Counted from the stretch's first letter, positions 28,235-37,840 are shown. The stretch is 64,000 bases of DNA from CAIXSC01 sp046349915 (GCA_046349915.1 JAXMBL010000007.1:372001-436000), one strand, 5' to 3'. Made by a program: numbers and translations. Notes: generated from the letters alone by a model not told the origin.

Positions 28235-29560
28235 TTACAAAGGCCAGGTGTTATCTATAAAGACCATTAACTCTGGTCGTTGCTTAAGTCGTTGAAGCGC
28301 CATGGACGATACACCTCTCGAACTCAAATGAACTGTTTTCAGGCTTGGAAACCGTTCAAGTGTTCGCAGGCCTGCGTCCGTTATATCTGTGTCGTCGAGT
28401 AAGACGTCTTCAAGAAGTGTAAGATCGGCAAGCGAGGCAATTCCCTTGTCTGATACCGACGTCTCTCTCAGGTCTAACTTGCGAAGTCGGGTGCATCGCG
28501 AGATTAAAGCTGCGCCTTTGTCTGTGATGCACGTCCCACGCAACGATAGCTCTTCTAGTGATTCAAGTCGGTGAAACGTCGTTGCGCTCTCATCGCCCAC
28601 GCACGTGTGGTCAAGAAAAAGGCGGCTTAACTTTCGAAATCTCGGTAGGCAGTTTATACCCTCATCTGAAATGCCCGCGCGACTTATCTCTAGAGTGTGA
28701 AGTTCCGAGAGAGCTGTAATGTTACGAACAAACTGATCACCAACGTCGCAATTCCTCATTCGCAGATTACGCAGCGACCTGCTCTTCGCTAAACCGATGC
28801 CAGCGTCATCAGAAACTAAGTCGCTGTCGAGATCCAACCACTCCAAGCTAGGAATCTCACTGAGTGCGGCCGCGCCCTTGGAGGTTATGACGCTTCTCCC
28901 CATGTGAATTGTATGCAGTTTCTTCAATTGGCGAAGAATCTGCACATCGTCGTCGCTCATCTGATAGCCGTATGGAAATGAATATATGTAGTGAATCTCG
29001 GGCAATTTGCTGGCAAGCAGTACATCACTTCTCTTGCTGATGGTGACGTCTACTTCATCTCGAAAAAAGTCGCTTCCCAAGACTCCGACAAGAAACCGAA
29101 GGGCCTGGATTGTAAGTCCGCCGCCACTCAATTGCTCCGACCACAGCCAATCATCGTATCCAACCTCAAGTGAACTCGAGATGTCATGTAGTCTCTTTGC
29201 ACGAGTGCTTTCGTTGCAAAATGCAGCTAGTCCGATCGCATAGGCGGTAAGCCACAGCATGAAAGTACTCAGGTGAAACCTGGGTTTTCTAGCCAGGCAT
29301 AACATTACTCCCATGGTCGCCGACGCGAAGAGTGTCACTACGGCGAGGCCGGCAATCGCGGCAACTACGTAAACGCCGCTGGGTATCCCTAGTGGGCGAA
29401 TGCGAAATATGGAGATGCCCAGTATTAGAGCCTCAAGCAAGCAGAAGGTGCACATTCCAAGCTTGCCTACAAATCGCCAGTCTCGCACGACGTCTCTCCA
29501 TCTCTCGCCTGACAAAGTAGTGGCCAGGTCAACGCAAGAGGCTGTCAAGTCTTCGATCAT
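28235..29560 (-). CDS. Leucine-rich-repeat membrane protein
   Basis: Protein of about 441 residues. The chosen ATG at 29560 lies 5 nt after the kinase stop codon. Three membrane helices occupy roughly residues 30-125, followed by a soluble C-terminal domain of about nine leucine-rich repeats of ~24 residues. The repeats follow LxxLxLxxTxxxDxGxxxL/I, the ribonuclease-inhibitor/F-box-like type often seen in planctomycetes (for example KLDLRETSVSDKGIASL). The repeats form a binding surface, and the partner is unknown. The DNA is visibly less GC-rich, with different codon choice, than the kinase gene next to it, which may mean separate acquisition. It is the third gene of an ECF sigma-kinase-LRR operon. 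Confidence 0.8.
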   Translation of the reverse strand: MIEDLTASCVDLATTLSGERWRDVVRDWRFVGKLGMCTFCLLEALILGISIFRIRPLGIPSGVYVVAAIAGLAVVTLFASATMGVMLCLARKPRFHLSTFMLWLTAYAIGLAAFCNESTRAKRLHDISSSLEVGYDDWLWSEQLSGGGLTIQALRFLVGVLGSDFFRDEVDVTISKRSDVLLASKLPEIHYIYSFPYGYQMSDDDVQILRQLKKLHTIHMGRSVITSKGAAALSEIPSLEWLDLDSDLVSDDAGIGLAKSRSLRNLRMRNCDVGDQFVRNITALSELHTLEISRAGISDEGINCLPRFRKLSRLFLDHTCVGDESATTFHRLESLEELSLRGTCITDKGAALISRCTRLRKLDLRETSVSDKGIASLADLTLLEDVLLDDTDITDAGLRTLERFPSLKTVHLSSRGVSSMALQRLKQRPELMVFIDNTWPL

Positions 29561-29565
29561 TAGGA

Positions 29566-32478
29566 TTATCGACGAAACCGCAGTACGCGATAGGCGCCCG
29601 ACGAATCGGGATCGAGCGAACTGGGAATGACTCCAGGTTTCCCGACTGCCAGCGTCATGGTGTTTGCGTCGACTGCATAGAGACACTCCACCTCGAGAAT
29701 TCGCGCGGCCTGTGGCGACGAGGCCTTGATGTGCGTCGTCAAAGTAGCTCGTTTGGGCTTGCTGGTTGGATCAAGTTGAAGTTTCCACTCGACGGGATCA
29801 GGGACGTCGGCGCCAAATGCCTTGTGCCACTCCGTAAAAGTGGAGTCGACTCCAGCAGTCTCTCCGGTTTTCGCGACCCAACGCAGTGTTCGTTGAACGA
29901 CTTCCAGAACAGGTCGCGAGTCGGGGGGAGCGTCCATGGGGTGGTCGCCCTCGAGCACCCATTCGCCTTGAAATAGCGCTAAATCGGAGGGGCGTTCAAA
30001 CGACAGCGAGCGAGCGTCGGCGGTAGTGGGCGAGGCGCCCCATGAGTCGACTCGTGGGGAGTTGGGAGGCGCGAGACGTAGGTTCAATCGATGCTGGTCG
30101 GCCGAGAAAATGCCTCGCGCGACAACCTGAGGATTTGAACCGGTTGTGAGAACATCGACCATCATCCAACTGCGGACCGTCGCGGAAGGGCGAGTTGCCA
30201 CGAGTCGGAATCGTGTGTTGGCTTGAGTTGTCGGTGTTGGTTGTGGAGCGGCCTCGCCGCGCGTTGCCGACCATTCGCTCCACAGCTTCGACAAGTGATC
30301 GGAAGAGACCACCATGTCCATTCCCTCAGTAACGTCGATGAACTCGATGGGCGCCTGCTCGTCGACCGGAACGATCTGGGGCATGCCGTTCACTTCGCCA
30401 AAGTTCTTCAGCTCCCATCTTCCCGGCAAATAGACGAGTTCCGCTTGTCCGAGCGGGTGTGGCGAACGGACGATGATGGACGAGCGTCGTTGGGGTTCGA
30501 CCTTCAACTGGCCAGCTTGAATGGGCGAGGAACCGCCACCGGTCATGACATGCCACGAGTAGACTCCCGGAGCGACTCGCAGTGGATAGAAATTCGCCGC
30601 GAAGCTGCGTGCTTGAGGGAATCCTGGCCCCATGATCGTCACGGCGAACTGCGGATCGTCAATGTCGAATTCGATGACTCCCGTCGTGGTGTGGCGATAG
30701 CCCCAATACACAACACTCAAGGCGAATGGCGTCAGCGTTGGAAACCAAAGCAAGCGAATCGGCGGGGCTCGCAGCAACGTGCGCCCCCAGTCTCGAGTGC
30801 GGCGAAACTGCCACGCTGAAATGCCCAGAATCACCAAGGGTAGAAATACGCCAGCACTCACCAGGAAGGTCGCGGCGATCTCGAGGAAACGTAAGGAGGT
30901 GGTGCTGGATGCGATCCAGGGAATCATGAACGATCCCCACACCAAAACCAATAACCACTGAGCGGGACCGGAGTAAACGTCGCTGAGTCGCTTGTTCTGC
31001 TGGAAAGGAGTGAAAAAAGCTCGGCTGATCGAACGCCAATCGAAACGAGACGATGACAAAGTTGGACCTACAGAATTCGGCTGGGATCGCTCAGGCGAAT
31101 CCGGTGATTCGGTGGTTCGTGGACTGGCGATAGGCGTTGCGGCCGCCTGAGGGGGCAAGCTCCCGTGCGATGAGTCGACCAGTGGCGCTGCCGGTCGAGC
31201 TGCCACGGCGGGGTTTTGGATGTGCGCAAGCCACTGTTCGAGCAGCAGGGCGACCTCGGCCGCCGACTGATACCGCTCCGCGGGCCGTTTCGCCATCAAC
31301 TTGAAAATGACCGCATCAAGCCACTCGGGCAATTCAGGTTGGAATTCGCGGATAGACCTGGGCGTCTCTTCGCAGACTCGCTTCAACATGCCGAGCGTCG
31401 TCGTCGAGCGGAAGGGGGGACGTCCCGTGCACAACGTGTAGAGAACGCTCCCGAGACTGAAGAGATCGGTGCGATGATCGATCGGCTCGCCGTTGGCTTG
31501 TTCAGGCGCCATGAACTGAGGCGTACCCGCTACCACTCCCGTTTGGGTAAGTTCCACATCGTCGACGGCGCGAGCGAGCCCAAAGTCGGTAATCTTCACC
31601 CTCTCAACGCCGTTCTCCAACAAGATATTCGCTGGCTTGATGTCGCGATGCACGAGCCCCTGGGCATGTGCGGCGGCGAGTCCGGCAGCGGTTTGGGCGC
31701 CGATGCGTAGGATTTCGGGGAGGGCCAGTGGACCGGTGGCGTTGAGTCGCTGGTGAAGCGTGCGGCCACCAACGAACTGCATCACGAGGAACGGTGGTTC
31801 ATGTTGCTCTTCCACGGCATGAATTGCCACTACATGCTCATGACTGACGGCCGCCGCCGCTCTGGCCTCGCGGACGAATCGCCGGCGAGCGGCGGCAGAT
31901 GACGCCAGATGCGGCGCCATGACCTTGATCGCGACCACTCGCCGCAGCGAGGTGTCATACGCCTTGAACACTATCCCCATGCCGCCATGGCCTACGACTT
32001 CCAGGATGTCGTAGGCCGCCAATCGTCCCAGGACGCCCGGTGTGTCGGACGGGGCGAGGAAATCGAGCGGGACCGATTCCAGGGAAGGGTGCTCCGATGT
32101 ATTTCCCGCCAGTTGCGTACGGGGTAGTTGCTCGCCAACCCGTTGCATCAGCGCCGCGAGCGCTGGCGACGGAGTTGCTAAGTTCGAACCTGCTGGAAGT
32201 TGTTGCGGCAAAACGGCCCAATGATCCGAAGAGTCCTCGGGCGCTGTCAGCGAAACGACCAACGACTCCAACTTTCGTTGACAATGTTCACAGCCATCGA
32301 CGTGTAACTCAAGAGCCCTGGCGTCCCAATCTGTCGAATCGCCGACCGATACGCTGGCGTCCGTTGGCGTTGGAATTTTCGTTCTTTGCGAAGGAGACGA
32401 AGATGCATCGGAGGCTACCGAGTCGACCAGGTATTGTCGTAGCGTTTCGAGGTTGGGACAAGGAAATGCGTCGCTCAT
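29566..32478 (-). CDS. Membrane Ser/Thr protein kinase with an anti-sigma-like zinc motif
   Basis: Kinase of 970 residues whose ATG overlaps the sigma-factor stop codon (ATGA). Residues 59-66 read H-x3-C-x2-C, the signature of zinc-binding anti-sigma (ZAS-type) domains. The Hanks-type kinase domain runs from about 153 to 430: glycine loop GHGGMG (163-168), Lys185, catalytic HRDIKPAN (277-284), DFG (298-300) and APEQ (324-327). After a Pro/Ser linker there are about three membrane helices, a PEGA-like beta segment, and a C-terminal ~150 residues resembling the planctomycete TIGR03067 domain (LFQGEWVLEGD). It probably senses an envelope signal and controls the coupled sigma factor. That link is inference from gene order and the zinc motif. 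Confidence 0.92.
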   Translation of the reverse strand: MSDAFPCPNLETLRQYLVDSVASDASSSPSQRTKIPTPTDASVSVGDSTDWDARALELHVDGCEHCQRKLESLVVSLTAPEDSSDHWAVLPQQLPAGSNLATPSPALAALMQRVGEQLPRTQLAGNTSEHPSLESVPLDFLAPSDTPGVLGRLAAYDILEVVGHGGMGIVFKAYDTSLRRVVAIKVMAPHLASSAAARRRFVREARAAAAVSHEHVVAIHAVEEQHEPPFLVMQFVGGRTLHQRLNATGPLALPEILRIGAQTAAGLAAAHAQGLVHRDIKPANILLENGVERVKITDFGLARAVDDVELTQTGVVAGTPQFMAPEQANGEPIDHRTDLFSLGSVLYTLCTGRPPFRSTTTLGMLKRVCEETPRSIREFQPELPEWLDAVIFKLMAKRPAERYQSAAEVALLLEQWLAHIQNPAVAARPAAPLVDSSHGSLPPQAAATPIASPRTTESPDSPERSQPNSVGPTLSSSRFDWRSISRAFFTPFQQNKRLSDVYSGPAQWLLVLVWGSFMIPWIASSTTSLRFLEIAATFLVSAGVFLPLVILGISAWQFRRTRDWGRTLLRAPPIRLLWFPTLTPFALSVVYWGYRHTTTGVIEFDIDDPQFAVTIMGPGFPQARSFAANFYPLRVAPGVYSWHVMTGGGSSPIQAGQLKVEPQRRSSIIVRSPHPLGQAELVYLPGRWELKNFGEVNGMPQIVPVDEQAPIEFIDVTEGMDMVVSSDHLSKLWSEWSATRGEAAPQPTPTTQANTRFRLVATRPSATVRSWMMVDVLTTGSNPQVVARGIFSADQHRLNLRLAPPNSPRVDSWGASPTTADARSLSFERPSDLALFQGEWVLEGDHPMDAPPDSRPVLEVVQRTLRWVAKTGETAGVDSTFTEWHKAFGADVPDPVEWKLQLDPTSKPKRATLTTHIKASSPQAARILEVECLYAVDANTMTLAVGKPGVIPSSLDPDSSGAYRVLRFRR

Positions 32479-33071
32479 GTGTACTCCTCGGCGATCTCGC
32501 GAGCCAGAACGCGTAGCCGCGTCAAGACTCGTGCTTTGGCGAGATAAACGGCGGCGATCGTCATGCCAAGAGCCTGGGCGACTTCACGCCCCGACTCGCC
32601 TGCCATAGTCGTCCGTCTGAAGGCTTCCCAAGTCGATTCTCGAACCTCGGCACGCACCCTTTCCGAAGCTCGCAAGAATACGTGCCGCTGGAACTCGTCT
32701 TCCCAGCACTCTTCGAATTCGTCCAGGGCCGGTTCTCGAGCGTCGCTTGTTTCCTCGCAGCCCCCTTTGCCGATGACCGCCGAACGCTGTCGCGCTCGCC
32801 AGTCACAGAGCTCGTTGCGAGTGAGCGTGAAAAGCCAGCCGCGAAAAGAACCGCGAGTCGCGTCGTAGGAAAATCGCTCGATCGAACGAGCGACCGCGCC
32901 CAGGACTTCTTGCGTTACATCCACCGCGTCAGCATCTTGCAGACCTTGCCGACGAGCGAATCCGTAGATGAGCGGCGAATAGAGTTCGACAAACTCGCGC
33001 CAAGTCCGCTCGTCCCGCTTGTCTTGCAAGCGAAGCAGGAGACTGACACGAGTTGTTTGGGGATCGTTCAT
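32475..33071 (-). CDS. ECF RNA polymerase sigma factor
   Basis: Sigma-70 family factor of 198 residues. Region 2 (about residues 15-90) contains the DVTQEVLGAVARSI core and the -10-recognition helix FRGWLFTLTRNELCDWRARQ. Region 4 (about 135-190) is a helix-turn-helix, SGREVAQALGMTIAAVYLAKARVLTRL. It heads an operon with a Ser/Thr kinase (4-nt overlap) and an LRR membrane protein. This arrangement matches planctomycete ECF groups associated with protein kinases. No promoter of its own class could be recognised in the 111-bp upstream gap. Confidence 0.93.
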   Translation of the reverse strand: MNDPQTTRVSLLLRLQDKRDERTWREFVELYSPLIYGFARRQGLQDADAVDVTQEVLGAVARSIERFSYDATRGSFRGWLFTLTRNELCDWRARQRSAVIGKGGCEETSDAREPALDEFEECWEDEFQRHVFLRASERVRAEVRESTWEAFRRTTMAGESGREVAQALGMTIAAVYLAKARVLTRLRVLAREIAEEYT

Positions 33072-33182
33072 GCTGGGAGGACCTCATCTGAGATTACCTC
33101 CCCAAGACAGACGAACTATCGAGCGAATCGGAAAAAAAATGAAAAACTCGTGCTTCGTCCGACTGCCCAAGGACGCGAGTGT

Positions 33183-34520
33183 CTATTGCTCTTGCTCCGA
33201 GCCGCTCAACTTCCGGTACAGGAATGCGAAGAATGAACAGACAAGAGTGACAATGCCAACGATCCCCTTCAGCCGCGGTCGAAAGCGAATGCTGCCTCCG
33301 GAACTGCTGTCGTCGGTAGTGCCATAGCTAGAGGTCGACGATGTGTAGGAGTTCGTCGACGAACTTGGCGGGGGCGAATAAGCCATCGACGAGTCGGGGG
33401 GAGTGTAGGTGGAATTTGATGCGTATTCGGGTGTGGAGGTGACGCTCGGCGGCGGACTGTAAGCCGGCATCGGACTTGAACCTGGCGGAGAATAGCTCGG
33501 CATTGGAGAGTAGCCAGGCATGGGCGAGTACCCCGGCATCGGCGTATTCGCGGCTACTGTCGCCGAGGCGTTGGATGCGGGGGGAGCGTATGAGGGGCTG
33601 GCGGGCGCCGAGTAGGTCGGAGCAGGCGTCGGGGACGCCGCTGCCGCCGCTTGCGCTGCTCGTTCCTCGGCTTCGCGAGCCGCTCGTTCCGCAGCGGCGA
33701 TTTTCTCCGCCTTCGCTCGTTCCATCGCGGCCTTCTGCCGGGCAATTCGCTCTTGCTCTTCGGCTACTAGTCGAGCAGCCTGTTCCTTTGCCTCTCGCTC
33801 CGCTCGTTCGACCGCTCGGGCCGATTCAGCGGCTGCCATCTGCCCTTCCAAGGTGGTCTGCCAAGCTTGAATGGCCGCCCGTTCCTGCGGTTTGAGTTGA
33901 GCGAGCGGCACAGTGACGGTCGAATTGCCGACGGTAAACCATGCGATCTCGTCCCGGACCTTCACAAGCGACCCGCGAATTCCTGGCCCATTCCAGCGTT
34001 GCCACATTCGTTCCCCACGCAACTCGGCCGGAGGCGAGATATCGACGTTCGTGGGGGGAGCGCCGGAGGCATTCGCGGTCGCTGAGCCTGCTGCTGGCGT
34101 ATTGCCTGAGGTCGAATTGCCTGCGTTCGAATTGCCAAAAACCTGGGAGATGAACAGTCGGTCTTGGTCGCACAATTGTTCGATCGCGATGCGTACTTCC
34201 CGGTCATCCTTCAGCAGGATCACTCGCTCCTCTTCGCGGCCAATCAGAGTCGCCGAAATCTCTTTGCCTGCTCGGTTCGTCCAGACTCGCGGCCGTCGCA
34301 GTGGCTCGATGAATTGCCGATCCGAACCCACGAGATCGGAGAGCGGGATTTCCAGCTTCGTTGTCCCTTGGCGTAGAACCACCCTGTCCGCTCGCACAGC
34401 GTCCAACGTCGCCTCGACGCTTTGTCCCTGAATAGTCCACTCGCGAGCCGACGCCCCAAGAGGAATGCCGAGCCAAGCCGCGATGAAAGGGACAAGAATC
34501 AGACGTGCGCGACGCGTCAT
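33183..34520 (-). CDS. SHD1-domain exported protein with a coiled coil and Pro/Ser-rich repeats
   Basis: Protein of 445 residues with a signal peptide (cleavage near GASA, residue 25). Residues ~75-125 match the SLA1-homology-1 (SHD1) pattern common in planctomycetes: RVWTNRAGKEISATLIG, then a strand ending in an LCDQDRLFI block. A related unit lies at 27-72. A long Ala/Glu/Arg helix (about 215-290) should form a coiled coil. It is followed by a repetitive Pro/Ser/Tyr tail with PMPGYS/PMPSYS units, and a C-terminal membrane helix before SGSEQEQ. This suggests a periplasmic protein tethered at its C-terminus. Its function is unknown. Confidence 0.75.
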   Translation of the reverse strand: MTRRARLILVPFIAAWLGIPLGASAREWTIQGQSVEATLDAVRADRVVLRQGTTKLEIPLSDLVGSDRQFIEPLRRPRVWTNRAGKEISATLIGREEERVILLKDDREVRIAIEQLCDQDRLFISQVFGNSNAGNSTSGNTPAAGSATANASGAPPTNVDISPPAELRGERMWQRWNGPGIRGSLVKVRDEIAWFTVGNSTVTVPLAQLKPQERAAIQAWQTTLEGQMAAAESARAVERAEREAKEQAARLVAEEQERIARQKAAMERAKAEKIAAAERAAREAEERAAQAAAAASPTPAPTYSAPASPSYAPPASNASATVAANTPMPGYSPMPGYSPMPSYSPPGSSPMPAYSPPPSVTSTPEYASNSTYTPPDSSMAYSPPPSSSTNSYTSSTSSYGTTDDSSSGGSIRFRPRLKGIVGIVTLVCSFFAFLYRKLSGSEQEQ

Positions 34521-34901
34521 GACTGGACTCGTAAAGGGAGGAGTCTGGAAACCAAAATTTAAGTCGTCATTTTAGGGGGGATTTCCCCAGTCAGTCAAAC
34601 GGAATCTATGTGGCTGGTCATTTGGGAGGGGGGGGGTGACCACGAATCTCGCGAATGTCACGAATCCGGACTGAGGAGGGGAGTCATTGTGGGCATCTCG
34701 CATACTGGTATTTCGCCCCTTTCAGGCCGCTACGGCCAATCGTGTGCCACAAGGGCTGATCTGATCACCCCACTCGTCCAATTCACGCGATTCGTGGCCG
34801 AATCACTGCCAACGATAGTTCCTCCGCGTCGTACTTCTCGCCGTTGCGCCCGGGTATACTGGGTAAGCTTCAAGCTGGTGTATTTGCAAAGGGACGGGCG
34901 T
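34521..34901. other. Divergent intergenic region
   Basis: Region between the SHD1 gene (minus) and the first radical SAM gene (plus). It holds a promoter candidate for the minus strand (34569-34598) and imperfect inverted copies of CCACGAATC-type motifs at 34640-34665 and 34781-34797. An open frame from 34608 continues into the radical SAM gene, but its first 98 residues have no family similarity. Confidence 0.6.
34569..34598 (-). promoter_or_regulatory. Sigma70-type promoter for the SHD1 gene
   Basis: Read on the minus strand, TTGACT (34598-34593) and TAAAAT (34574-34569) are 18 nt apart. The spacer contains the short dyad GGGG-AAAT-CCCC. The -10 lies about 49 nt before the start codon at 34520. 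Confidence 0.55.
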
Positions 34902-36194
34902 ATGTATTTGCGGATGGCGAAACGAGTCCTCGCGGAAACTGATAAGCGGTTGTTGGCGAAACTGGCCTGGAACATGGGGTGGAAGGGAATGCGCTCGGTG
35001 ATGAGGCATAAATCCCGGCTGAAGCGAGGCGAGTTCTTCCCGCCGTTCATCTACGTCTCGTTGATCAATAGCTGCAATCTGCGGTGCCAGGGGTGCTGGG
35101 TTGACGTCGCCGCCAAGCAATCGCGGATCGAAGTGGATGCCATGGACCGCATCATCCGCGAAGGCAAGGAAATGGGAAATTCGTTCTTCGGGATTTTAGG
35201 CGGCGAGCCGTTCATGCATCCCGACCTGCTCGAAATCCTCGGGCGGCATCCCGACTGTTATTTTCAAGTCTTCACCAACGGGCACTTCATCACCGACGAG
35301 GTGGCTCGCCGACTTCGCGAATTGGGCAACGTAACGTCGTTGATCAGCGTCGAGGGGAATGAGTTCGTCAGCGACGAACGCCGTGGTCGGCCCCAAGTGT
35401 ATAGTCAGACAATGGAGGGGCTGCGGAACTGCCTGAAGCACAAGGTGTTTACGGGCGTGTGCACGAGTCTCTGTCAGACGAACTACGAGTTGTTGAGCGA
35501 ATCGTGGGTCGACCGACTGATTGAGATGGGGGTTTTTTACTGCTGGTTCCACATCTATCGAGCGGTCGGACCCGAGCCGAATCCCGCGTTGTGCCTGACG
35601 CCCGAGCAGCAGCTGGAAGCTCGTAAGTTCGTCGTCGAAATGCGAGCTCGCAAGCCCATCATCATCATCGATGCCTACTACGATGGCCAAGGTCAGGCGC
35701 TCTGCCCGGCCGCGACCGGCTTCACTCACCACATTGGCCCGTGGGGGGATATCGAACCGTGCCCGGTGATTCAGTTCGCCCGGGAATCGATTTACGACCA
35801 ACGAGACGATGGGTCTTTCCGCCCGTTGAAGGAAACGTTTCAACAATCGGATTTTCTGCGAGACTTCCGGGAAACGGCGGCGAAAGCGACTCGCGGATGC
35901 ATCATTCTCGAACGTCCCGATCTACTCAAGGAACTCGTTGATCGCCATGCGGCACGCGACACCACGGCTCGTGGTTCGGCGGTTCCCGAACTTGTCGCCA
36001 TTGAAAGCCACCCGTCGCAATACAACCCCGGTCACGAGATTCCCGAAAAGAGCCTGGCCTATCGACTCGCCAAACGTTACTTCTTCAGTGACTTCGGCAC
36101 TTATGGTCGCTATTTCCGCGAAGATCAATGGCAGGACACGCGGAAACCCCGCTCCGATGCCCCCAAGCCGCATATCGTGAACATCGAGGGGTAA
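34902..36194 (+). CDS. Radical SAM protein with a C-terminal Cys-containing (SPASM-like) region
   Basis: Protein of about 430 residues. The ATG at 34902 is chosen, with AAAGGGA upstream. The radical SAM Fe-S motif is SCNLRCQGCW (C58, C62, C65: CX3CX2C). It is followed by the GGEP SAM-binding motif (ILGGEPFMHPD) and the NGHFITD and SVEGN strands of the partial TIM barrel. C-terminal cysteines (GQALCPAATGF, IEPCPVIQF and a later RGCII) could hold an auxiliary cluster. The N-terminal basic helix may associate with the membrane. Only 51 bp separate it from a Tes/COG1964-type radical SAM gene, so the two are probably co-transcribed. The reaction is unknown. Confidence 0.85.
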   Translation: MYLRMAKRVLAETDKRLLAKLAWNMGWKGMRSVMRHKSRLKRGEFFPPFIYVSLINSCNLRCQGCWVDVAAKQSRIEVDAMDRIIREGKEMGNSFFGILGGEPFMHPDLLEILGRHPDCYFQVFTNGHFITDEVARRLRELGNVTSLISVEGNEFVSDERRGRPQVYSQTMEGLRNCLKHKVFTGVCTSLCQTNYELLSESWVDRLIEMGVFYCWFHIYRAVGPEPNPALCLTPEQQLEARKFVVEMRARKPIIIIDAYYDGQGQALCPAATGFTHHIGPWGDIEPCPVIQFARESIYDQRDDGSFRPLKETFQQSDFLRDFRETAAKATRGCIILERPDLLKELVDRHAARDTTARGSAVPELVAIESHPSQYNPGHEIPEKSLAYRLAKRYFFSDFGTYGRYFREDQWQDTRKPRSDAPKPHIVNIEG

Positions 36195-36232
36195 CGAGCT
36201 GATGAGTTGGTAGAGCTGGTGAGCTGGTAATA
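36195..36232. repeat. Short degenerate GAGCTGGTGA repeats
   Basis: The 51-bp gap between the radical SAM genes contains GAGCTGATGAGTTGG, TAGAGCTGGTGAGCTGG and similar degenerate direct repeats of ~10 nt. No function is apparent. Confidence 0.5.
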
Positions 36233-36245
36233 GGGAAATGGGACC

Positions 36246-37781
36246 ATGAAGGCTCGCGACTACACTTTTCTTGCCACCACGGAGAGTCTCTGTCCTCAGT
36301 GTTTGGCCGTGGTGCCCACGAAAATCATCGTTCGCGGACGCCGGGTATACTTTCGCAAGACGTGTCCGACTCACGGTCAACGCGAAGATTTTGTCTGTTC
36401 GGACGTGAAGTACTACGATCGCGTCGAGTACTCCGTGCCAGCTCGTCTGCCTGAGAGTTTTGGCAGCGAACCGAAACACGGTTGTCCGTTGGATTGCGGG
36501 CTTTGCACGGAGCATGAGCAGCACACATGCATCGGCATCGTGGAGTTGACCGAGTCGTGTAACTTATCCTGCCCGTTGTGCTATTCGGTCAGCGGTCCGG
36601 GGGGAAAACACGCGTCCGTGGAAGATTGCCGACGAGCGATCGATCGACTGGTCGAGGTGGAGGGGAGGCCCGAGATCCTGCAGTTATCGGGCGGCGAGCC
36701 TACCGTGCATCCGCAGTTCGAAGAGGTGTTCGACTACGCGATGTCACGCCCGATCGACTACGTGATGATTAACACCAATGGGGTGCGTTTGGGACGCGAT
36801 CCCCGGCTGGTCGAACGTCTCGCTCGCCATCGCGACCGACTCGAAGTCTACTTGCAATTCGACGGACTTCACGATGGCGTTTATCGGGCGTTGCGAGGCG
36901 AAAACTTGCTCGATGCGAAACTCGCCGCGCTCGATGCCCTGGCCGCCGCGGGCATCAACGCGACGCTCGTCGTCACCTTGCAAGGCGGCGTCAACGAAGA
37001 TCAGATGGGACCGGTCGTTGAATTCGGTCTGGGGCGACCCAATGTCACCGGAGTCAGTTTTCAGCCGGCAACCTACTCAGGACGGCATTTCCTGCCTGAT
37101 GAGCTTGAGCGGCGAGTCACCTTTCCCGATGTCATCCAGGGAGTCGCCGAACAGACTCAAGGGTTGTTTCACGTTGACGACTTTCTCCCGCTTCCATGTG
37201 CTCATCCCAATTGCCATAGTCTGGCCATTGCGTATCGAGCGGGCGGTCGAGTCTTGCCGCTCACTCGCTTTATCGATGGACGCGCCAACCTCGATCTCTT
37301 GGCCAACGGCATCAGCTTCACGCGCGCACGCGCCCAGGAGCTGATCCAGCATTATTTGGCTCGACAGGCTTGCTGCGACGGTGGTTGCGGTCCGCTGGGG
37401 GCAAATGCGGATTCCAGCAGCGGCGCCCTGGCGTCGCCTGGCGCCTTTGTGTCTCTCGACGCCATCCAGAGCGACTCGATGGCGAAGGCGGCCGCGAACA
37501 ACGTGTCAGTCAACACGTCGGCGCCAACGAACTCGTCAGACTTGGCGGGCGAGTCCTTGCCCGCGGAGTTCTTTCGACGTGCCTTGGCGCATGACCTGGG
37601 AGCTCGCGACTTGTTTCGGATTACGATTACCTCTTTCCTGGATGTCTACAACTTTGATGTACGGCGAGTGATGAAGTGCTGCACTCATCACGTGCTCCCG
37701 TCGGGTCATGTCATTCCGTTTTGCGCCTATAACGTGTTGTACCGTAATGGCGTGGTCCCTCTCCCGGAACTCGCTCGATAA
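36246..37781 (+). CDS. Radical SAM protein of the COG1964/Tes (tetraether synthase) family
   Basis: Protein of 511 residues with several metal-site motifs. An N-terminal zinc-ribbon-like part has C16-x2-C19 and TCPTHG at 39-44. Then comes GCPLDCGLCTEH (C80, C84, C87), the radical SAM motif SCNLSCPLC (C105, C109, C112), QLSGGEPTVHP, a CAHPNCHS pair, CCDGGCGP, and a C-terminal MKCCTHHVLPSGHVIPFC block. The layout matches the family of the archaeal lipid-coupling enzyme Tes, which joins alkyl chains by C-C bonds. A ~45-residue Ser/Ala/Asn-rich insertion precedes the last domain. Its own substrate is unknown; a lipid is a reasonable hypothesis given the neighbouring Lgt-like membrane protein. Confidence 0.85.
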   Translation: MKARDYTFLATTESLCPQCLAVVPTKIIVRGRRVYFRKTCPTHGQREDFVCSDVKYYDRVEYSVPARLPESFGSEPKHGCPLDCGLCTEHEQHTCIGIVELTESCNLSCPLCYSVSGPGGKHASVEDCRRAIDRLVEVEGRPEILQLSGGEPTVHPQFEEVFDYAMSRPIDYVMINTNGVRLGRDPRLVERLARHRDRLEVYLQFDGLHDGVYRALRGENLLDAKLAALDALAAAGINATLVVTLQGGVNEDQMGPVVEFGLGRPNVTGVSFQPATYSGRHFLPDELERRVTFPDVIQGVAEQTQGLFHVDDFLPLPCAHPNCHSLAIAYRAGGRVLPLTRFIDGRANLDLLANGISFTRARAQELIQHYLARQACCDGGCGPLGANADSSSGALASPGAFVSLDAIQSDSMAKAAANNVSVNTSAPTNSSDLAGESLPAEFFRRALAHDLGARDLFRITITSFLDVYNFDVRRVMKCCTHHVLPSGHVIPFCAYNVLYRNGVVPLPELAR

Positions 37782-37840
37782 CTGCGTTCACTCGGTGGTC
37801 TGTCGAACGTGGCGATTTGCGGCGATTCACAAGTTTCGCA

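Noticed and set aside
34608..34901. N-terminal extension of the first radical SAM protein
   Set aside because: The 98 extra residues are not family-like and cross an intergenic repeat. A good start with a ribosome binding site exists at 34902.
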